From: Dendrophyllia cribrosa
Taxonomy: Eukaryota > Cnidaria > Anthozoa > Scleractinia > Dendrophylliidae
Direction of reading: 5' to 3'
NCBI GenBank assembly: GCA_024195265.1
Contig: JAJLRJ010000010.1
Location: 39,766,298-39,830,297 of the forward strand
DNA length: 64,000 nucleotides
The notes beneath the pieces are model-generated. The model saw only the letters and a list, made by a program, of their open reading frames with translations. It did not search any database and was not told the origin of the DNA. Below, one piece after another: positions 7,678 to 18,900 of the stretch. Within the stretch, counting starts at the first letter, position 1. Each line of letters starts with the position of its first letter. The position numbers and the translations under genes are program-made.

Positions 7678-10600
7678 ATGAGACTCAAAGAGTTAAGAAA
7701 TTGGGCTCGTGAAGAAGGAATTGTTGGATATTCCCGAATGTCTAAAGAAGAACTTGAAGAACTTTGGGAAGAATCGCAACCCGAAAGACCGAGAAAGAAA
7801 GGAAAACTCCCTCCCCGAATGAAGTTCATAGCCCCGAAAACCCTTTTGGATTCGAGAAATAAAAAAATTTCAGCGCCTATTTTAGTTCCGGAACAAAGTA
7901 ATTTTCCTTCCAGAGAAATTCCTTCAGTCATTGAACAAAATGTGGAAACTGTTGTCGATTGGTTGAATTGGTTGGAAAGTGCGGATGATGTTGATGTTCG
8001 GAGGAGATCGAATCCTGCGGTTGAAAGATTGAAGAAACAGATTGCTGAATTGTGGGAACATGATTTTGTTGTTGAAGAAAGAGAATCCGCTTTGAGAGGT
8101 TTTGCGAGATCATATGGCATCGCCGGCAGACCAAGTTTTGCTCCCAGAGAATTTTTAGAGACGGCGAGTCGGAAACTCATTGATTTGTTTGAGAGGAACA
8201 AAAGAACAAAGACAAAGATGATTCTTTCCTGTCGAATGAGTCGCACGGATTTATCAACTGGAGAAGTGATTGAGGAGGTGGTTGATTTCCATTCCCGAAT
8301 TGAAGTGAATTTGGAAGGAACATCCAGAGAAGAGATGCTCGATCACATGGTTGAAAGAATTCTTGAAAATCTTGCGAATTTTCAAAGGAGAGGATCTAAT
8401 TGGAGATTTGAGGAAGTGACAGATTTAAAGATTCTTTTCACCGAGTATCGACCATTGGGTGGAAGTTCTTATATTCCACTTCCTGTCACATTGAAAAACA
8501 AGAAAGCTGTGGTGAATTTGAAGAATAATGATGAAATGTGTTTCAAATGGAGTGCGACAAGAGCTTGCTTCCCAGTGGAGAAAAATGCAGAAAGAATTTC
8601 AAGGAAATTGAGGCAGCAAGTGGAAAGCCTCAATTGGGAAGGAATTTCATTTCCAACTCCCCTGAGTGACATGACAAAATTCGAACGGAGGAATTTGGGA
8701 TTGGCTGTGAATGTTTTTGGGTTTGAAGGTGGATGTGTTTTTCCCCTGAGAATTTCTGAAGTGAAAGGAAGAATGATTGATCTGTTGTGGATCAAAGACG
8801 ACTCGAAAACTCACTTCTGTTGGATCAGAAGTCTCAGTCGTCTTTTGACGAATCAAATGACAAAACACAATGGTGCAGTTGTTTTCTGCAGAAGATGTTT
8901 GAACCATTTCCCCAATGAAGAAAGATTGGAGAAACATATAGCATCATGTGAACAATTTGAAGCTGTGAAAATTGTTATGCCAGTTGAAGGTTCAACCGTG
9001 AAATTCAAGAATTTCAACAGGAAAATGATTTTTCCATTTGTGATCTATGCCGATTTTGAAGCGAGACAACTCCCCGTTTCATCTGCGGGACCAAATCCAA
9101 TGGCAAGCTTCACGGAGAAATTTCAAAAGCACATTCCCTGTTCTTTCGCTTTCCATGTCGTTTCACCTTTTGTGAAACGAGATCCAGTTTTATTTCGAGC
9201 AGAAAATGATTCCGTGGATGTTGGGGAAAGATTCGTGAAAGATTTGGTGCAGTTTGTGAAAGGAATTCAAGAAGAGGTGAAGTTCCCGAAGCGGATGAAA
9301 TTTGGGAGGAAAGAGAAAGAAAAATTTGATGCAGCAACTGTTTGTTGGATCTGTGAAAAAGAATGGGAGTTGGGAGAAAAGCCAGTCAGGGATCACTGCC
9401 ACTTTTCTGGAGAATTCAGGGGAGCCGCTCATGACAATTGCAACCTGAACTTCAGGAAACCAAAATTCACCCCTGTGTTTTTCCACAACCTGACTGGTTA
9501 TGACGCTCATCTTTTCGTGAAAAATCTGGGAAAGATTGAAGGCGATATCACTTGCATCCCCAACAACGAAGAAAAATATATCTCCTTCTCCAAAAAGATT
9601 CTGTTGGGAACAAGATTGAATGAGAAAGGGAAAGTTGTGAAAATTTGGCATGAAATTCGATTTCTGGATTCAGCTAGATTCATGGCAGCTCCCTTGGGAA
9701 ACTTGGTGAAGAATTTGACGGACGAAGACTTCCTGGAAACTCAGAAAGTCTTTGGAGAAAAATGGAAGTGGATGAAACGGAAAGGAGTTTTTCCATATGA
9801 ATGGTTGGATTCAGTCGAAAAATTTCAGGAGAAAAAACTGCCTGAGAAATCCACCTTCTTCTCCAAATTAAATGATGAGGGTGTCTCCGATGAAGACTTC
9901 GAGCACGCCTGGAAAGTTTGGAAAGAAATGGAGATGAACAACATGGGAGATTTCCACGATGCATATCTGAAATCAGATGTGACTTTGTTGGCGGATGTGT
10001 TTCAAGAATTCAGGAAAGTTTGTCGGAAACATTATGACGTCGATCCTGCATGGTTTTACACTTCTCCCGGTTTGGCTTGGGATGCAGCTTTGAAGGAAAG
10101 CGGAGTTGAATTGGAACTGCTGAATGACCCAGATATGTTGCTTTTCTTTGAAAGAGGAATTCGTGGAGGTGTTTCAACCATCCTTCACAGGAGAGCAAGG
10201 GCAAATAACAAATTCATGGGAGATGATTTCAATCCGAAACAACCTAGCACATTCGTTCCCTATTGGGATGCAAATAGCCTCTATGCTTGGGCAATGACAA
10301 ATCCTCTCCCAGTGGGTGGGTTTGAGTGGATGAACGAAGAAGAATTGAAAAACTGGGAACATGAAAGTTGTGTATTGGAAGTGGACGTGGAAATCCCAGA
10401 TGAATTGCATGATTTCTTCAATGACCTGCCGCCTCTTCCAGAGAGAGTTGTGACGGGAGGAGTGGAAAAGTTGATTCCCAACTTGAATGACAAAGAAAAG
10501 TTAATTGTGCTTTGGAAAATCTTGAAACAAGCTCTGGATCTGGGCTGCCGCTTGAAGAAGATTTGGAGGGGAGTGAAATTCAAAGAAGAAAAATGGTTGG

Positions 10601-11610
10601 ACTCCTTCATTCGAAAGAATATTGTGTTGAGACAAAAATCCAAGAATGCCTTTGAGAAAGATTTCTTCAAGTTGATGAACAACGCTGTCTTCGGAAAAAC
10701 AATGGAAAACATCAGAAAGAGAATTGACTTCCATTTGGCGACATCGCAAGAACAACTAGTGAAATTCTCTTCCAAATGCAACTTTGAGCATTGGACAGTG
10801 TTTGATGAAAATTTAATTGGAGTTCATATGAAGCGAATCAAAATGATTTTCAACAAACCTGTTTTTGTAGGGCAAGCAATTTTAGACATTTCAAAGACTT
10901 TGATCTATGACTTCCACTATGAATATGTCAAAAAGAAATGGGAAAAAGCTCAGTTGTGTTTCACTGACACTGACTCCCTGCTCTATGAAATTGAAACAGA
11001 AAATTTGTTTGCAGACATCGCAGGAGATATTGATGCGAAATTTGATACTTCTGAATTTTCTGAAAAGCATCCTTGCGTTGTGGATGGTACTCTGGAGAGG
11101 AAAAACAAGAAAGTTTTGGGACTGATGAAAGATGAAACTCGTGGAGAAACCATTGAAGAATTTGTGGGATTGAAACCAAAACTATATTCCTTCAAGTTGC
11201 ATGGAGGTGGGGGAACAAAGAAATGCAAAGGTGTAAAAAAGAAAGTTGTGAAAAAGCGACTCTCGCATGAAGACTTTGTTGCCTGCTTGGAAAGCCAAAA
11301 ACCGGCAATGAGACAGATGAATTGCATCAGAAGTTGGAAGCATGAACTCTTTTCCCAAACTGTGAACAAAACTGCATTGAGTGCAAATGATGACAAACGA
11401 TTTGTGTGTGAAGATGGGATTGCCACTCTCGCTTGGGGGCATTGGCGACTTGAGGGAATGGGGGAGAAAGAGCCACCACGAGTGAAATCTGATGAAAAAC
11501 AACGGATAGTTGAGGCGGGTTGGGAAGAAGTTCAAAAAGAACCACCACGAGTGAAATTTGATGGAAAACAACAGATTGAGGAGTTATTGAGGATGGTTGA
11601 GATTGGTTGA
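7678..11610 (+). CDS. Protein-primed family B DNA polymerase (Polinton/adintovirus type)
   Basis: A 1310-residue polymerase that copies the linear element genome using a protein primer. An ATT six codons upstream keeps the frame open, but ATG 7678 in AAATAAAATG is preferred. Residues 1-32 look like a SAP-type DNA-binding helix pair. A C2HC-like zinc motif spans residues 404-424. Exonuclease motifs are YADFE (457-461), HNLTGYD (603-609) and YLKSD (763-767). A CxxC...DHCH...AHxxCN metal-binding insert (556-589), as in endonuclease VII-like modules, lies between Exo I and Exo II. Polymerase motifs are YWDANSLY (A, 862-869), KLMNNAVFGK (B, 998-1007) and FTDTDS (C, 1095-1100). All catalytic aspartates are present and the frame is unbroken, so the gene may be functional. 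Two EPPRVK repeats (about 1265 and 1288) mark the C-terminus. Confidence 0.93.
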   Translation: MRLKELRNWAREEGIVGYSRMSKEELEELWEESQPERPRKKGKLPPRMKFIAPKTLLDSRNKKISAPILVPEQSNFPSREIPSVIEQNVETVVDWLNWLESADDVDVRRRSNPAVERLKKQIAELWEHDFVVEERESALRGFARSYGIAGRPSFAPREFLETASRKLIDLFERNKRTKTKMILSCRMSRTDLSTGEVIEEVVDFHSRIEVNLEGTSREEMLDHMVERILENLANFQRRGSNWRFEEVTDLKILFTEYRPLGGSSYIPLPVTLKNKKAVVNLKNNDEMCFKWSATRACFPVEKNAERISRKLRQQVESLNWEGISFPTPLSDMTKFERRNLGLAVNVFGFEGGCVFPLRISEVKGRMIDLLWIKDDSKTHFCWIRSLSRLLTNQMTKHNGAVVFCRRCLNHFPNEERLEKHIASCEQFEAVKIVMPVEGSTVKFKNFNRKMIFPFVIYADFEARQLPVSSAGPNPMASFTEKFQKHIPCSFAFHVVSPFVKRDPVLFRAENDSVDVGERFVKDLVQFVKGIQEEVKFPKRMKFGRKEKEKFDAATVCWICEKEWELGEKPVRDHCHFSGEFRGAAHDNCNLNFRKPKFTPVFFHNLTGYDAHLFVKNLGKIEGDITCIPNNEEKYISFSKKILLGTRLNEKGKVVKIWHEIRFLDSARFMAAPLGNLVKNLTDEDFLETQKVFGEKWKWMKRKGVFPYEWLDSVEKFQEKKLPEKSTFFSKLNDEGVSDEDFEHAWKVWKEMEMNNMGDFHDAYLKSDVTLLADVFQEFRKVCRKHYDVDPAWFYTSPGLAWDAALKESGVELELLNDPDMLLFFERGIRGGVSTILHRRARANNKFMGDDFNPKQPSTFVPYWDANSLYAWAMTNPLPVGGFEWMNEEELKNWEHESCVLEVDVEIPDELHDFFNDLPPLPERVVTGGVEKLIPNLNDKEKLIVLWKILKQALDLGCRLKKIWRGVKFKEEKWLDSFIRKNIVLRQKSKNAFEKDFFKLMNNAVFGKTMENIRKRIDFHLATSQEQLVKFSSKCNFEHWTVFDENLIGVHMKRIKMIFNKPVFVGQAILDISKTLIYDFHYEYVKKKWEKAQLCFTDTDSLLYEIETENLFADIAGDIDAKFDTSEFSEKHPCVVDGTLERKNKKVLGLMKDETRGETIEEFVGLKPKLYSFKLHGGGGTKKCKGVKKKVVKKRLSHEDFVACLESQKPAMRQMNCIRSWKHELFSQTVNKTALSANDDKRFVCEDGIATLAWGHWRLEGMGEKEPPRVKSDEKQRIVEAGWEEVQKEPPRVKFDGKQQIEELLRMVEIG

Positions 11611-11634
11611 ATTTTATGCTGAATTTGGCGTTTC

Positions 11635-11991
11635 AGTAGTTAGTCATTGAGAAAGCTGGCTCACTTCTATTTCACGCTAATTTCGAACGTATTTCATTGC
11701 GTATTCATACCCTAAGTTCAACGCAATAGCAATTCGTTCCTCATATCACACAACCTATTCAAGTCAATGGGAAACGTGTCAGATTAGCGTGAAATAGATT
11801 TGAGCCAGTTTTAACAATAAACTACACAATAGCATACGTTCGAAATTAGCGTGAAATAGAAGTGAGCCAGCTTTCTTAATTGATAACTTGAAAATAGATT
11901 TGAGCCAGTTTTAACAATAAACTATACAATGAAATACGTTCGAAATTAGCGTGAAATAGAAGTGAGCCAGCTTTCTCAATGACTAACTACT
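11635..11991. repeat. Terminal inverted-repeat structure at the right end of the viral element
   Basis: A 65-bp perfect inverted repeat occupies 11635-11699 and 11927-11991, beginning AGTAGTTAGTCATTGAGAAA on each outer side. The right half consists of two direct 100-bp units (11792-11891 and 11892-11991) with scattered differences, so a partial third copy of the arm lies at about 11832-11875. It starts 25 bp after the polymerase stop. Polinton ends commonly carry long terminal repeats with AG...CT-type tips, which fits an end at 11991. An independent 357-bp foldback element inserted here is the alternative. Confidence 0.65.
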
Positions 11992-13967
11992 CATAATCTT
12001 CCGTAGACTTGCTCACAGACAAGTCGAGCTCAGTGAGCGCGGAACGCGATCGAGCTCGAAGAGAGAGCTCGACTTTTTTTCCATGCTAGAAATCGAATCA
12101 AGTGATAAAAGTCGTTAGTGCCAGGGCTTACTCAAAGACCGAAACAACCTGGAGAAATTCTTAATTATCCGTGGATTATCCATGGATTATGAGGGAAAGG
12201 ATTTAAGGAAGACAACAATGCAACGAAGCGGTTTTCAACAAAGAGATAATTCATTATTTGGAATTGATTATCGATAGTACTGCAGGCAAAGCAACATGCA
12301 GTTATTTAAATGTTAAGGTTTTTAACTTGTTTGCAATGGATGTTTTAAACCTCCTATAAGAGGAGAATGATGTTTCAGGAACAATCTTTAGTGCAACGAA
12401 TACATTCATGTTTGGTATATATAGTTGGTGGAACGGTTCAGTAAATATGTCCAGTGTGAACATCTTTATTGTTATGATTTGAATTATTATGCATGCGGAT
12501 TCATATGGGCTGTGGAAAGTCCCCCTAAATTAAAAACGTGAAACTTTTATTTCGATCATTTCCAAAAACTAAAAAAGTCAAGAAGAAGTTGGGTCATAAA
12601 ATAAATCATAAATAGCGGTTGTTAATAACTTATCTCACAAACGCGGTCTTTTTTAATTTTGCATGCAAGTTGTCTTTTTTCTGTGAGCAATAATTTTTCG
12701 GATAGTTTCTTTAAATATTAATAAGTTAAAACATTTTTCTTACACTAATAAAGAAGGTTTACTACACACAGCTGGAAACAAGCCAACGTGTAATTTAATT
12801 TCTTGCTGTTGGTCGAGACGGTGTTCATTAAATCTTGGTAAATGTTGAAACTGATAAACAAAAGATAACTATTTTTTCAAACTTTTAATCTACTGACTAA
12901 CAATTCGTTATTACAAAAAGAGAAAAAAAAAATGGCCTGAAATAAGAAATACAAATCTAATGATCTGTGTGCCGTGTGATCGTGTGATTAATATATTAGG
13001 GTTACCCAAAAGGAGTGAAATGGGGGAGCAGCTAAGCCTTTTATACCGGAACTGCGTGTTTAACCGACAAAACTACGAAAATGTAAGGTTGTTGAGACAA
13101 TTTGTTATGCACCGGCTTGCGTGCGTTTATTCATAATACACTTACTTTACAGTGCGACGCGCCTTACTGTGCCACCCAACAAACGTTATGCCAATCAGAG
13201 AGCGGGAATTCAATTAACGGGGTCCCCTTCTTGAAAAGTTAAGCACGATCAAATGTCATCTTGTCGCTTCGTTATCACAGTGTGTGTGAAGTTAGTAAAA
13301 GAATACGAAGATTTTATTCACTTTATTACTGATGATAAGAATTAACTGGTGATATCGTGGACATTTTTTGAAAAAGTCTGTTGGATGCTCACAGTAAGGT
13401 GCTTTCCACTGTAACCTATGTAAAGTTCATTGTACAGTTCAGTGAACAACATATTGTTTAAAAATGTTGTAGGGAAAAATGCTCACAAAAACATGTATTA
13501 ATAACTTTGCTAAAACCGACTTCGGTTTTTTCTACCCTACCTCTTATCTTGTCGCTTCGTGTTCATGACAGGTCGGAGTGTAAAGTTAGTTACAAAGTAC
13601 GAATATTTATTCACTTTATTGCTTCACACGTATCCATAGTTACGAAAATGATTATAAGAATTAGCTGGTGATATTGTGGAAACTTGTAAAAAAGTTTGTT
13701 GGTTGCTCACTGTAAGGCGCGTCGCAATATAAACTGTGTAAAATTTATTGTTGAGTTCAGTGAACAATGTGTTTGAAAAGTTCTTTAATCCCCCTCTCCC
13801 ACCCATTAAAAATATACCAGAAATAATTAATAATTACGCCTCAAAGGGGAGGGGAAGCTTCACAGAGAATTAATTTTGCTGTAAATTAATAAAATAAATA
13901 ATAATTCATAGTCCTTTGAATGCACCTCAAAAATAACCTATTGTTGACCAACTGGCACCCGAAGTTG
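11992..13967. other. Intergenic DNA between the viral element and the sialin-like gene
   Basis: No gene was recognised. A short hairpin with AGTCGAGCTC/GAGCTCGACT arms lies at about 12020-12075. Two diverged copies of a segment of about 220 bp (13,250-13,470 and 13,545-13,770; shared TTGTCGCTTCGT and TTATTCACTTTATT) form an old tandem duplication that includes the probable 3' UTR of the sialin-like gene; an AATAAA on the minus strand at about 13,742-13,747 could be its poly(A) signal. Confidence 0.5.
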
Positions 13968-15018
13968 TTATCTGCGTTCAATGTCAACATCATCATCATT
14001 ATCATCATCATCATCATCATCAGTCTCCTGAGTCAGTGTAGAATACTCAGCTGTTGCCCAGGTCTGTGTTTCACCAGAAGAAAAGATGCAATAAAATATA
14101 GCTCCAGTGAGGTAGATCAGTCCTCCAATGTAAAATATTGTTCTCCACTCTCCGGCACTCTGCGAAAAAACAGAAAAGCTAAGTAAATAAATGAAGATCT
14201 TTAAACTTTGACTCCTTAAAACTGACCAAGTTCCGGCAAAACTGAATAAAAAATACGCTCAAAGCATTATAAGAGAGTACTGCTCGACAGCTTTCAACGG
14301 AACAGTCAGAATAGTGCTTTCCTCAGTACTGTTATTATGCTCTGAGGGTGGTTCTAACTCTTAAAGCAGTGGATGAAATCCTGAAGTGTGACCATTCAAA
14401 TGAAAGCTATTGAGCAGTACTTTCCTGTGGCACTGTTTATTATGTTGTACAAGGTGGTTTTAACTTTTGAGTCTGTGGATGAAATCCTGAAGTGTGATCA
14501 TTCAAATGAAAGCTATTCAGCACAAGTTGTTTTTAACTGTTTAGCCCCTGGATTAGATCAAAACGTGTGACCATTCAAAAAATATATATTCAACAGTCTT
14601 TTGGCAAAGAAAGCGGTGTACAATATCATTCACATACTTGATGCTGAACAACAACTCCAGTTAACAAAGGGCTGATGACTCCTGGCAGTGCAGCCATCAT
14701 GTTCGAGATTCCCATGAGAATGCCAGCAAAGGGCGGGGCGATGTCCAGATGATTGATATAGAAACCGCAAAATGCGAACCCTCCTCCACCCATGGCCAGC
14801 GTTACACAAACAACAGCCACGAGCCAGTTTGAAGTGTAGCCTGCGATGACGAGACAGATACATTGACAAATAAAACCTGCAGTCCAAACAAGAGGTAATT
14901 TAAATTATATAAGATTCTCACAGTGTTTATAAAATGGAAAAAGACCAGTATACGGTTTTTAGCTCATCGTTCACATGGTAGATAGAGATTTTCTAACCTA
15001 ATAATAATATTATAATAA

Positions 15019-15049
<31 letters not shown>

Positions 15050-15276
15050 ATTTTTTTTTTAATATAAGAAAAAATTTATTAAAAATAGCAATAATTATAA
15101 TTTTCAATAACTATAAATTGATACTCAAATTTACTTAATTACTTAATTGATTTATTACTTAATTACTTAATAAATTTCTTTACAAAGCCTTTAAAATGTA
15201 TGTATACCTACATGTATATGAAAAATATATCAATAAAAGACTAAAAAAAGATAGTACAAAGTTAATGTAATAATAA

Positions 15277-15311
<35 letters not shown>

Positions 15312-15928
15312 GACGGTTTTGTTAGGGACTGCAAGAATCCTCCGAAGAGTCCTTGGGATCTAAGGTGGCTTGTTGCCACTTGACCAGGACCAGTGTCATC
15401 TCCAGCAATGTTGCTGAGTCAATTTGTTATGAAATAATAATAATATCTCAGCCTGGGTACGTTCTTAGCACGTTCTTAAAATTCTGGCCAATCTCGGCCT
15501 CAACGTCCTTACAAAAAAGGTTGTTATATAAAAAAAGACTGTATATACGAATCACGTATACCCGATGTAAATTTTCCTCATTGTACCTGAAGAAGGCTGG
15601 TTTGGCTATCCGAAATATAGTACACAAAAAATCTAAAACTCCACGTTGTATTGGTCTCTGCTTCTACCGTATATCTAAACTACTGTGACAAATAAACGGC
15701 TAAATAACTTAATTTCCACCAGATTACAGTTTATCAAGGTTGATAAACTGTAATCTACTTCCATCATTATAATTCTGTGCTTTGTCGCAAAACGAGTGAA
15801 GCAAGGGGCGCGCGGTATTGTGGGGAGTGTGGAGGGAAAAAAACATATTCGCCGTGCGTCCTTCCCATAACACCCCACGCGTCTCGCTTCAGTCGTATCC
15901 AATTCCCCCCCCCCCCCCCCCCCCCCCC

Positions 15929-15971
<43 letters not shown>

Positions 15972-18900
15972 AACTAATAAATAACTGGTAAGAGTCCGAA
16001 CACTTGCCACATCAGCTACAAATAAATTGTTGGACGCACTTACCAAAGGAAGTGAACAATTTCCGCACCACTGATGTACTCAAAACTCGTTTACTTCGTA
16101 GACAATCTGCTATCTGTCCTCCTATTTGAACCATTAGTGCCATTATAAGATAGGGGAGAGCAGAGAGAAAACCAGCCTGCAATTCAAAAGAAAGAATTGA
16201 AAGAACATCTGATTAAGCCGGCCCTCCGAACGAATCTTTAGACTCCGAAATTCATTTGATCCGCTGAGTGTCCAGCGCCGCGACCCGATCAAAGCGCAGA
16301 CTTTTCAGTCAAAATTCTGATGTCAATACTGCAAATTACTTAATTAATGAACCTTTACACGAATAGCTGACAACAAATGAACAAACCTGGCTAAGATCGA
16401 ATTCAAGTCTGTGTTTTAGATAACTTGGCAATTCAGTTAGCATGGTGAAGTATCCCCAGTTCTCGCTGACGTGAGCAACAACTATTGCCCAAACAGGTAA
16501 GGAGGTAAATATGGCCTTCCATGGCACCCTCAGGTCCTGCTCAAGAGGTACAGAAAGGCAATATTGTTACACTGCGGAAAAATATGACCTTGGAAAAAGA
16601 GCGTGTGAAAAATGTCCTAGCTTCGCAGGGCCTAGCTTGCCCATATGAACGTGAGCGCACTGGATAACATACTTTATTACTCTACCAGATATGACGTCAT
16701 TTCATCTTATATGCTAATGAGAACCCGCAAAAGTTCTACCTTTGTTTGTTATCTGGGTGTACGTTCAGGTTAGCAGTCGCACTTGTAAAGTAACAAAACT
16801 TTATTCAATGTGTCAGAATCTTCTAGCTCGTTGGGAACACTTAAGTTATAAGTCACGGGGTGGCTGTCTTTGCTCATATGTTCCTTGGAATAAATGGTCG
16901 CATGTTCTTGTTTTACTGTTTCGTTAAAATGATTTTTTTAAAACAGTCATGAAACAATTAGTATCGCTTTGGGTTGTTCAGTGGATTATCAAAGACTATT
17001 GATATCCAGCTCGGGTTTACTCTGGAAAAGCAAACAAGTCGCTTATAAATACCTTCTTTTGGGCATCATTTGCAAGAGCATTTTCAATATACAGCCGTTC
17101 TTCCTCAGAGATACATGGATCTTCGGACGGTGCATTTTTGACCACTGAAAACCAGACAATGGCCCACACTACACCAGTAGATCCTAAGGAGTAATATCAA
17201 GGGATAGCCTGAATAGGAATGCCCGTTATGTACTCAAACGTTTTGTACGGGGATGCGCCGCCCCGAGGTCCAAACCCTTACCCTTTTATATACCGTTTTT
17301 GACAAAAGGTACCCCTTTCATATAACTTCCATAGAAAATGGTACCCTTTTCATACCTTCAGAAGAAACACTGCATCTCTTTACTGTACCCTTGAAATAAA
17401 CTTATGGAATGACATCCATGAAAAAATATCAAGCGTTACCACTGTCGATGTTAACCAAACAATAATATTCTTTATTCAGTTTACGTTGTGACCCTTTTTA
17501 TATACCTAAATGGCAATTGTCTCTACTCTTTTCTATACTTCAACTCGTTAAATCCCTACCCTTCTATATAAATCCAACCTCAAAAAGGTACCCCTTTCGG
17601 GCGAGGCATCCCCGTATAGCCCATTAATAATGGTAAGGACTGAGTGGAGTCCAATTCGGTCTGTAATCATACGAGTGATCAACAAAATCGGACGATATTC
17701 TTACAGGGGCACCGAACGATGAATCTTTAGACAAACGCTAGGAATGGCGTTCTACTATTTTCCATATCTGTTTTTATTATTGCATCTTCAAAGGAAACTG
17801 TGTGAAAGCTAGTAGTACGGTTTGAGCGTTTAGATTCTTTAAGGTGAATATTCCAGCGGCGGAAGAGAATATTAGGGAGAGGAATCTTATCCTCTGAATT
17901 TACTTACAACTTTCACCTTTCCCATAATCCTAATCATAATCACCTTATTTCGTACCCATAATCCTAGCTGACCTTATTTCGTACCCATAATCCTAGCTGA
18001 CCTTATTTCGTACCCATAATCCTAGCTGACCTTATTTCGTACCCATAATCCTAGCTGACCTTATTTCGTACCCATAATCCTAGCTGACCTTATTTCGTAC
18101 CCATAATCCTAGCTGACCTTATTTCGTACCCATAATCCTAGCTAACCTTATTTCGCACCCATTATCCTAGCTGACCTTATTTCGTACCCATAATCCTAGC
18201 TGACCTTATTTCGTACCCATAATCCTAGCTGAACTCTTTTCGTACCCATAATTCAAGCTGACCTTGTTTCGTACCCATAATCCTGGCTGACCTTATTTCG
18301 TACCCAAAACGACCCTTTCTATCCCTCGAAAACAAGACGTTGAATTTTCTGATATTACGAAAGTTTGAGGCGACATTTTACGTAAGAAAACCTTAGTTTT
18401 TAATCTAATTTATTATGAATTTTTTAGATGATCAGACCTTCCGAAACGGTTGGTTGGGTGCTCCTGTTGTTACTGTATCATACCACTACTATTTATCTTA
18501 CCAAACACATAAAAGACTGATGGCCAACCAAGATGTTGTGCCAAAACACCTGACAATGCCATGGCGATCACTGTTCCAATTTGACATCCTGTAGAGAAAC
18601 ACGCTACCATTAACGGGATTAAGGTGGCCCCCTTTGCGCAAGTTCACATGCAGATTAAGGTCTTCCCAATTTTTGTGACGTCAGTATAGCCAATCAAAGT
18701 CTCCTTCGAGCCAACTCGTAGTAGGTAGGGTAGGTAAACTTTATTTATACACGGTATCAATTCATAATACATGCTCTTCCATCGAGCCGTGTTTTTTAAC
18801 AACAATAGATTAAGTACTTAACTAATTTAAATTATCTAACTAAATTAATTATCTATACAAAATTGTAAAAACCCGATGATAGATTCCTATGCGGCTGTTC

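Larger units (their letters stand above)
1..11991. mobile_element. Right part of an adintovirus/Polinton (Maverick)-type element
   Basis: A compact block of intronless genes on both strands, unlike the intron-rich host genes further right. Diagnostic members are a protein-primed family B DNA polymerase (7678-11610) and an A32/FtsK-like packaging ATPase (796-1428), together with a fibre-like protein, a combination known from adintoviruses and Polintons. The genes abut (1 to 3 bases between several), none has an internal stop, and starts share an AAAATG context. The right end is taken as the inverted-repeat structure ending ACTACT at 11991. Major capsid, penton, protease and integrase genes are not in the window and would be expected to the left. 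Whether it is an integrated virus or a resident transposon cannot be decided here. Confidence 0.85.

Noticed and set aside
7638..8246. Longer version of the two-module protein reaching to 8246
   Set aside because: The extra part is antisense to the polymerase gene, low in conserved features, and the AAATAAAATG start at 7637 matches other genes of the element.
12961..13240. Possible tRNA or small RNA gene in GC-richer DNA
   Set aside because: No A/B box pair or foldable cloverleaf could be found.
15777..16046. Open frames with proline, serine-leucine or arginine-glutamate runs
   Set aside because: They come from translating the C run and (CT)n microsatellite.
17940..18306. CRISPR-like array
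   Set aside because: The 29-bp units are directly adjacent with no unique spacers, no cas genes are present and the context is an animal intron.
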